This document shows positions 59,714-64,000 of a DNA stretch of 64,000 bases, one piece after another. A program made the translations under genes and the position numbers. The notes beneath the pieces were generated by a model, which was given only the letters and a program-made list of their open reading frames with translations, ran no database searches and was not told where the DNA came from. Position 1 is the stretch's first letter. Each line of letters opens with the position of its first letter. Source of the DNA: Welwitschia mirabilis (lineage: Eukaryota; Gnetophyta; Gnetopsida; Welwitschiales); the NCBI GenBank assembly GCA_051453625.1, contig JBOZIK010000001.1, forward strand, positions 18,135,247 through 18,199,246. The letters run 5' to 3'.

Positions 59714-61816
59714 TGTTGTGGTGTGAATTTATTAAATCCTGAAGCTCTTTAAGTAAACCTAGAAATACAATAACTTGCTAAAAAACACACGCTAGTGTAG
59801 ATGTAAGTTCACCCAAATGTCGTAATCCCAATGAAGGCACTAGGCTTAGAGTTAAAGAATTGATTTCCAAAGGTATTTTTAGTTTTTTTTTTTAATAGCT
59901 AAAAGTAAATAATAAAGTAAATGCAATGAAAGATACATGTAGATGAAATGCAAGTGGAAATGGAATGAAATCTCTTAGTTTCTAATCCTTCTATCACAAG
60001 GACTAGCCTTCTCTAAANNNNNNNNNNNNNNNNNNNNNNNNNNNNNNNNNNNNNNNNNNNNNNNNNNNNNNNNNNNNNNNNNNNNNNNNNNNNNNNNNNN
60101 NNNNNNNNNNNNNNNNNNNNNNNNNNNNNNNNNNNNNNNNNNNNNNNNNNNNNNNNNNNNNNNNNNNNNNNNNNNNNNNNNNNNNNNNNNNNNNNNNNNN
60201 NNNNNNNNNNNNNNNNNNNNNNNNNNNNNNNNNNNNNNNNNNNNNNNNNNNNNNNNNNNNNNNNNNNNNNNNNNNNNNNNNNNNNNNNNNNNNNNNNNNN
60301 NNNNNNNNNNNNNNNNNNNNNNNNNNNNNNNNNNNNNNNNNNNNNNNNNNNNNNNNNNNNNNNNNNNNNNNNNNNNNNNNNNNNNNNNNNNNNNNNNNNN
60401 NNNNNNNNNNNNNNNNNNNNNNNNNNNNNNNNNNNNNNNNNNNNNNNNNNNNNNNNNNNNNNNNNNNNNNNNNNNNNNNNNNNNNNNNNNNNNNNNNNNN
60501 NNNNNNNNNNNNNNNNNNNNNNNNNNNNNNNNNNNNNNNNNNNNNNNNNNNNNNNNNNNNNNNNNNNNNNNNNNNNNNNNNNNNNNNNNNNNNNNNNNNN
60601 NNNNNNNNNNNNNNNNNNNNNNNNNNNNNNNNNNNNNNNNNNNNNNNNNNNNNNNNNNNNNNNNNNNNNNNNNNNNNNNNNNNNNNNNNNNNNNNNNNNN
60701 NNNNNNNNNNNNNNNNNNNNNNNNNNNNNNNNNNNNNNNNNNNNNNNNNNNNNNNNNNNNNNNNNNNNNNNNNNNNATCAATTAAGAAAAGAATTCAACT
60801 AGTTCTTAACCAACATAAACTATGAGATCTATCAAGTAGATAAAGGAATGAAATATGAAAATGAAATGAAAAGACAATGCAAATCTACTATTAATCAAGA
60901 TCAACCTTAACAAAGGTTGCCCTTATGATCTATATAAATCATAAAGTTGTTACTAAACTATGATTAATGTAAACCATAAGGGACATATAGAATGGAAATG
61001 AAATAATGATTGTATTAATTTAAAAGAGTATTCAAGAATACTACATCCACTTACAAATAGAATAATAGCATTTCAATGGAAGAAACTTAGCCTAACACCA
61101 AGTAAACTCCTTCCTATAGCTCTAGATGGACCTCTTTTTCTTCAATCCTCTATCATAAGTATCAGGTACAAAAGATGAAACTAGAAATGAAGGAGAGAAA
61201 GGGTATTTATAGTTTTTCATTTTAGGTTCTAGAAACAAAACCCTAGAGGTGGAAAATAAAGCCCTAATAATTCACATGGGTTACTTAACCCCATTTATAG
61301 AGCTATTTCTTTTCAAACATGCAAAAATAGTTGTTGTTCCACCTGTCATTAGGATGACATAGGGGATGTCACCATGTGTCACAAGCCTTCATGCCCCACT
61401 ATTGGCCCTGCAGCTTCTGTCCATGTTAGCAGTGTTATTGTCTTGCCTATCATGAGGAAAACATAGGGGACATTGTCATGTATCACATGTCTTCATGTGC
61501 TGCTGTCAGCCCTGCAGATTCTATCCATGTTAGCAATGTCATTGTCCTGTCTATCATGAGGATGACATATGGGATAATGGTCTTCTTTTTCTCTAATCTC
61601 AAAGGTAAATTAGTCTTTTGCATTATGAAGTCTTTCTTCCAAATTTACAATGTTAGAATAGGCCTAAAAGACTACAAAAAATGCTTAGGATCACATGTTT
61701 TACTGAGCATCTTATCAGATATCCATAGTCATTAGCATTACATCAAAACCTGTGTGAATGTCCTATAAAAGTACTCAAAATACACCATAAAATTCCTACA
61801 AATTGGCATTATAACA
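59714..61816 (+). mobile_element. Solo LTR F2, nested in the CACTA element
   Basis: It starts TGTTGTGGTGTGAATTT, ends CATTATAACA and matches F1 throughout. Flanks AATTT and CCTTT (59709-59713, 61817-61821) match only at 3 of 5 bases, so the duplication is doubtful. TATTTATAG at 61204 is the TATA box counterpart. N run 60018-60776 lies inside. Confidence 0.7.
60018..60776. other. Assembly gap inside solo LTR F2
   Basis: A run of N after CTTCTCTAAA. By comparison with F1 the true missing length may be much shorter than 759 bp. Confidence 0.95.
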
Positions 61817-61963
61817 CCTTTTAAGATATTTTCTTACAAATTAAATGCCTTAAATCTATTTTGAGGCATTTTTACATGAACATCTCAAAATGTTTTTGAG
61901 GTATCCTAGCAAATAAATGCCTTAAAATATATAACTTTAAAGTGGAAAAAAAGGCTAGTGGAA

Positions 61964-64000
61964 ATTAATCTCTTGAGTCCATTGATCACATATATATTGA
62001 TACACTAAGACAACCAATAGAAGGATACATTCCAAAATTAAAGGACATGTTACTTTTATTGGTAGAGAATCATAAATGGTATATTCATGAACTTCATAGC
62101 TTATATCTTAAATTCAAGAACTAAAAAGAATTAACAAATTTGATTATTACTCTTCATCAACTGTGGTTTTTTTAAAGGTTCTAATGATGGAAAAACTATG
62201 ATAGGTTTCTAGCTTACTTTATTCCTAGTCTTTGTAATGTTTTTGTTTTCAATATAATTTCACTTATTTCTATTAATATCTGAAATCTTTATTCTTTATC
62301 ATTTAATGTTGTTTATTTGATAATGTGGAAAAACTAAGATGAAAGAACTACTAGCTTGATGCGTTGGGTGACTCTCTCAATTACTTTTAAACTATATTTG
62401 AAATATAAAATTCATCATCAATTCTACTTCAAGGTCTTGGAGTAGAGGTAGTTACTAAAAAATAGAAAGTTTGAAGAGAGCATTCACTAACAACCTAAGG
62501 AAAGCACTATAGAAGGATTAGAGCTCATTTCAATAAAGGTTTTTAGTGTAGTTTCAATTTTCAAACTTTTACAAAAGTCCATTAGAAGCTTCCCTGGAGC
62601 CTTAATTTCTATATTACAAGCAATTGGCTCATTGAATAAGCTTGATAAGTCCAGCAAGAAAGCTTGACTTAATTATCATAAATTAGATTTTCAAGCATAC
62701 TACTACTATGCATACAATAAACAAGGGATCTTTGAAAAGTATTTACACATTCTTTGGATGTCGCTTTTATCTTCTAAGATATGAGCTTTTATCTATAGAT
62801 TCTTGGAAGACATTTCATGAAAAATACAAGTAGATATTAGGCATTCCACTTTATGATAAAATAAAGTGAATAATAAAGTTTTTTTATGCATGTCAACATG
62901 TTTTTTTTATTTTTTTAAGATTAAGTAGACAGAAAATAAGGAAACATTTAGACATATGCTTTATATGACTTCAAATTCCCTTTAACTCTATAATAAATAA
63001 GAATAGAGAATAAACTAATGGTAGACACAAAGCCTAAAAACAAGCAATTAGGTTAGCATTATTACAAGAAAATGGGCTTCACAAATCATGTAATTGATAA
63101 AGCTCTTTACCATTAAAACATAGTCAAATATATGCATCAATTTCCCACTTGTAACTGCAACCAACTACTCTATCAAATCTATTTAAAGGGAATTGGTATA
63201 CTTTTAAACAAACCTTCTTCTAATGCCTTTACTTCTACTTATACATCTTTCACTATCACAACTATTAGTTACTATTTGTTTCCTTCATCTCCTATGATTA
63301 AACAACAAAGAAAATTGACTAGTGAGTTTCAGAAATCAAAAAAGACAGGAACCTTGGGCAGCAAAGGGAAAAGGAAAGTTAGCCATTATTAGGCTAGTAA
63401 GAGAACATGCATAACAATTTGGTTTTTTGGATCTAAGGCTACCTAAATTGTAATTACTCTTTGATTATTTTCTATTGAATAGTCATGTTTCATTAAAATT
63501 ACTTTATTTTAGTATTATATGAGCACTTGCATTATTAGCAAGAGTTATCATTACTTTCCAAACTTATGTAAGAGTAATTTACAAGTTCATGCTTATTTCA
63601 TTTATGTAAATTTCCATGTTATGTTTGAAAGAGTTTTATACTAAAGGGAAAATATACTATGAGAGTAATGTAGTGATGCTATAAACTGTGGATTTTCTTT
63701 TTGTGTTGGAATAGGTAACTAGATGGTAACATACTATTTTTTAGCAGTGAGAGATTCATTTAAAATGAACTATTACTTTTCTCTTTGGTAATGAATCCAA
63801 AATCTGACAAAAGGTGATTTTATGTCAATTTTAAGTACATGAGCTTGTGCTTCTTGAATATGTTGAGATTCTTTCATATTATAAGTCTTATCATTCTAGA
63901 ATTACATCCTAAAATTAGTTTCTCTATGAAGCTAATACCATAAGCTATTTTGATAATGATTTTCGTTACACGTTTTTTGGCAGTAAAAGAGTACTAGTAC
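61964..64000. other. Right end of window, no recognised gene
   Basis: AT-rich DNA with no match to the gypsy C leader that would follow if the C unit continued. A 51-codon open stretch begins at about 61970 (SLESIDHIYIDTLRQPIEGY, plus) and ends at TAA near 62124. Another open frame is 63132-63392 (86 codons, Lys/Ser-rich C-terminus KQQRKLTSEFQKSKKTG). Neither resembles a known family. CATTATTACAAGAAAATGGGC near 63057 is reminiscent of a decayed CACTA end but has no partner. Confidence 0.4.

Larger units (their letters stand above)
59490..61960 (+). mobile_element. Short non-autonomous CACTA element split by solo LTR F2
   Basis: It starts CACTACTAGAAATATAGGG and ends GGCTAGTG, with GAA on both sides (59487-59489, 61961-61963), the 3-bp duplication typical of CACTA. 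Subterminal TTAAGGCATTT motifs occur directly in the left arm and inverted in the right arm. Without the LTR the arms total 368 bp, with no coding, so it depends on a transposase elsewhere. The 3' terminus is more decayed than the 5' one. Confidence 0.7.

Noticed and set aside
63057-63080. Possible second CACTA terminus (ATTACAAGAAAATGGGC)
   Set aside because: The terminal CAC is not present and no partner end or duplication was found.

Overview
The window looks like plant nuclear DNA: very AT-rich, with few CG dinucleotides and almost no open frames over 100 codons. What can be recognised is decayed plant-type transposons: Ty1/copia and Ty3/gypsy elements, an L1-type LINE with a DUF4283-like ORF1, a CACTA element, and a fragment resembling the plastid rps12 intron. 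I cannot name the species. I found no intact host gene, tRNA, rRNA or CRISPR array.

Layout. Most of the window is one nest of elements inside others. The base layer is a Ty3/gypsy family (called C here), minus strand, in head-to-tail copies: LTR C1 3372-5088, internal region, LTR C2 51539-53011, then a second internal region running to 59489. A diverged relative of the LTR lies at 1702-2956. The first internal region is split twice. A LINE (about 6932-27960) sits in it, and that LINE is itself split by a three-LTR copia array (family B, minus strand, 8043-23018). A second copia element (family A, plus strand, 29737-50284, perfect TSD TGGTT) is also inserted. Within A lies a third copia element (E, plus strand, from 32111) that still shows gag, protease, integrase and half of RT. 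Its RT is interrupted by the plastid-like fragment (36361-36784) and then cut off by a deletion that runs into a gypsy element (D, 37030-45294). The second C internal region carries a solo LTR (F1, 54464-56695, perfect TSD ATATT) and ends at a short CACTA element (59490-61960, TSD GAA), which holds a second solo LTR of the same family (F2). The last 2 kb has no recognisable gene.

How the genes fit together. Families A and B look non-autonomous. Both keep copia gag (B also keeps protease), but where pol should lie they carry an extra ORF resembling the 'putative plant transposon protein' domain. In B this extra ORF has its own TATA box about 145 bp upstream, at the same spacing in three copies. 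In both families, short palindromic motifs that are repeated in the LTR (GTCGAC-like in B, AGATGTCT-like in A) are also repeated just upstream of the extra ORF. Element E is related to B in LTR, gag and protease and retains pol, so it is a candidate for the autonomous partner. Family C codes for gag and protease only.

All coding regions carry stops and frameshifts. Seven N runs interrupt the window. Three of them are flanked by near-duplicate sequence, so local copy numbers there may be assembly artefacts.
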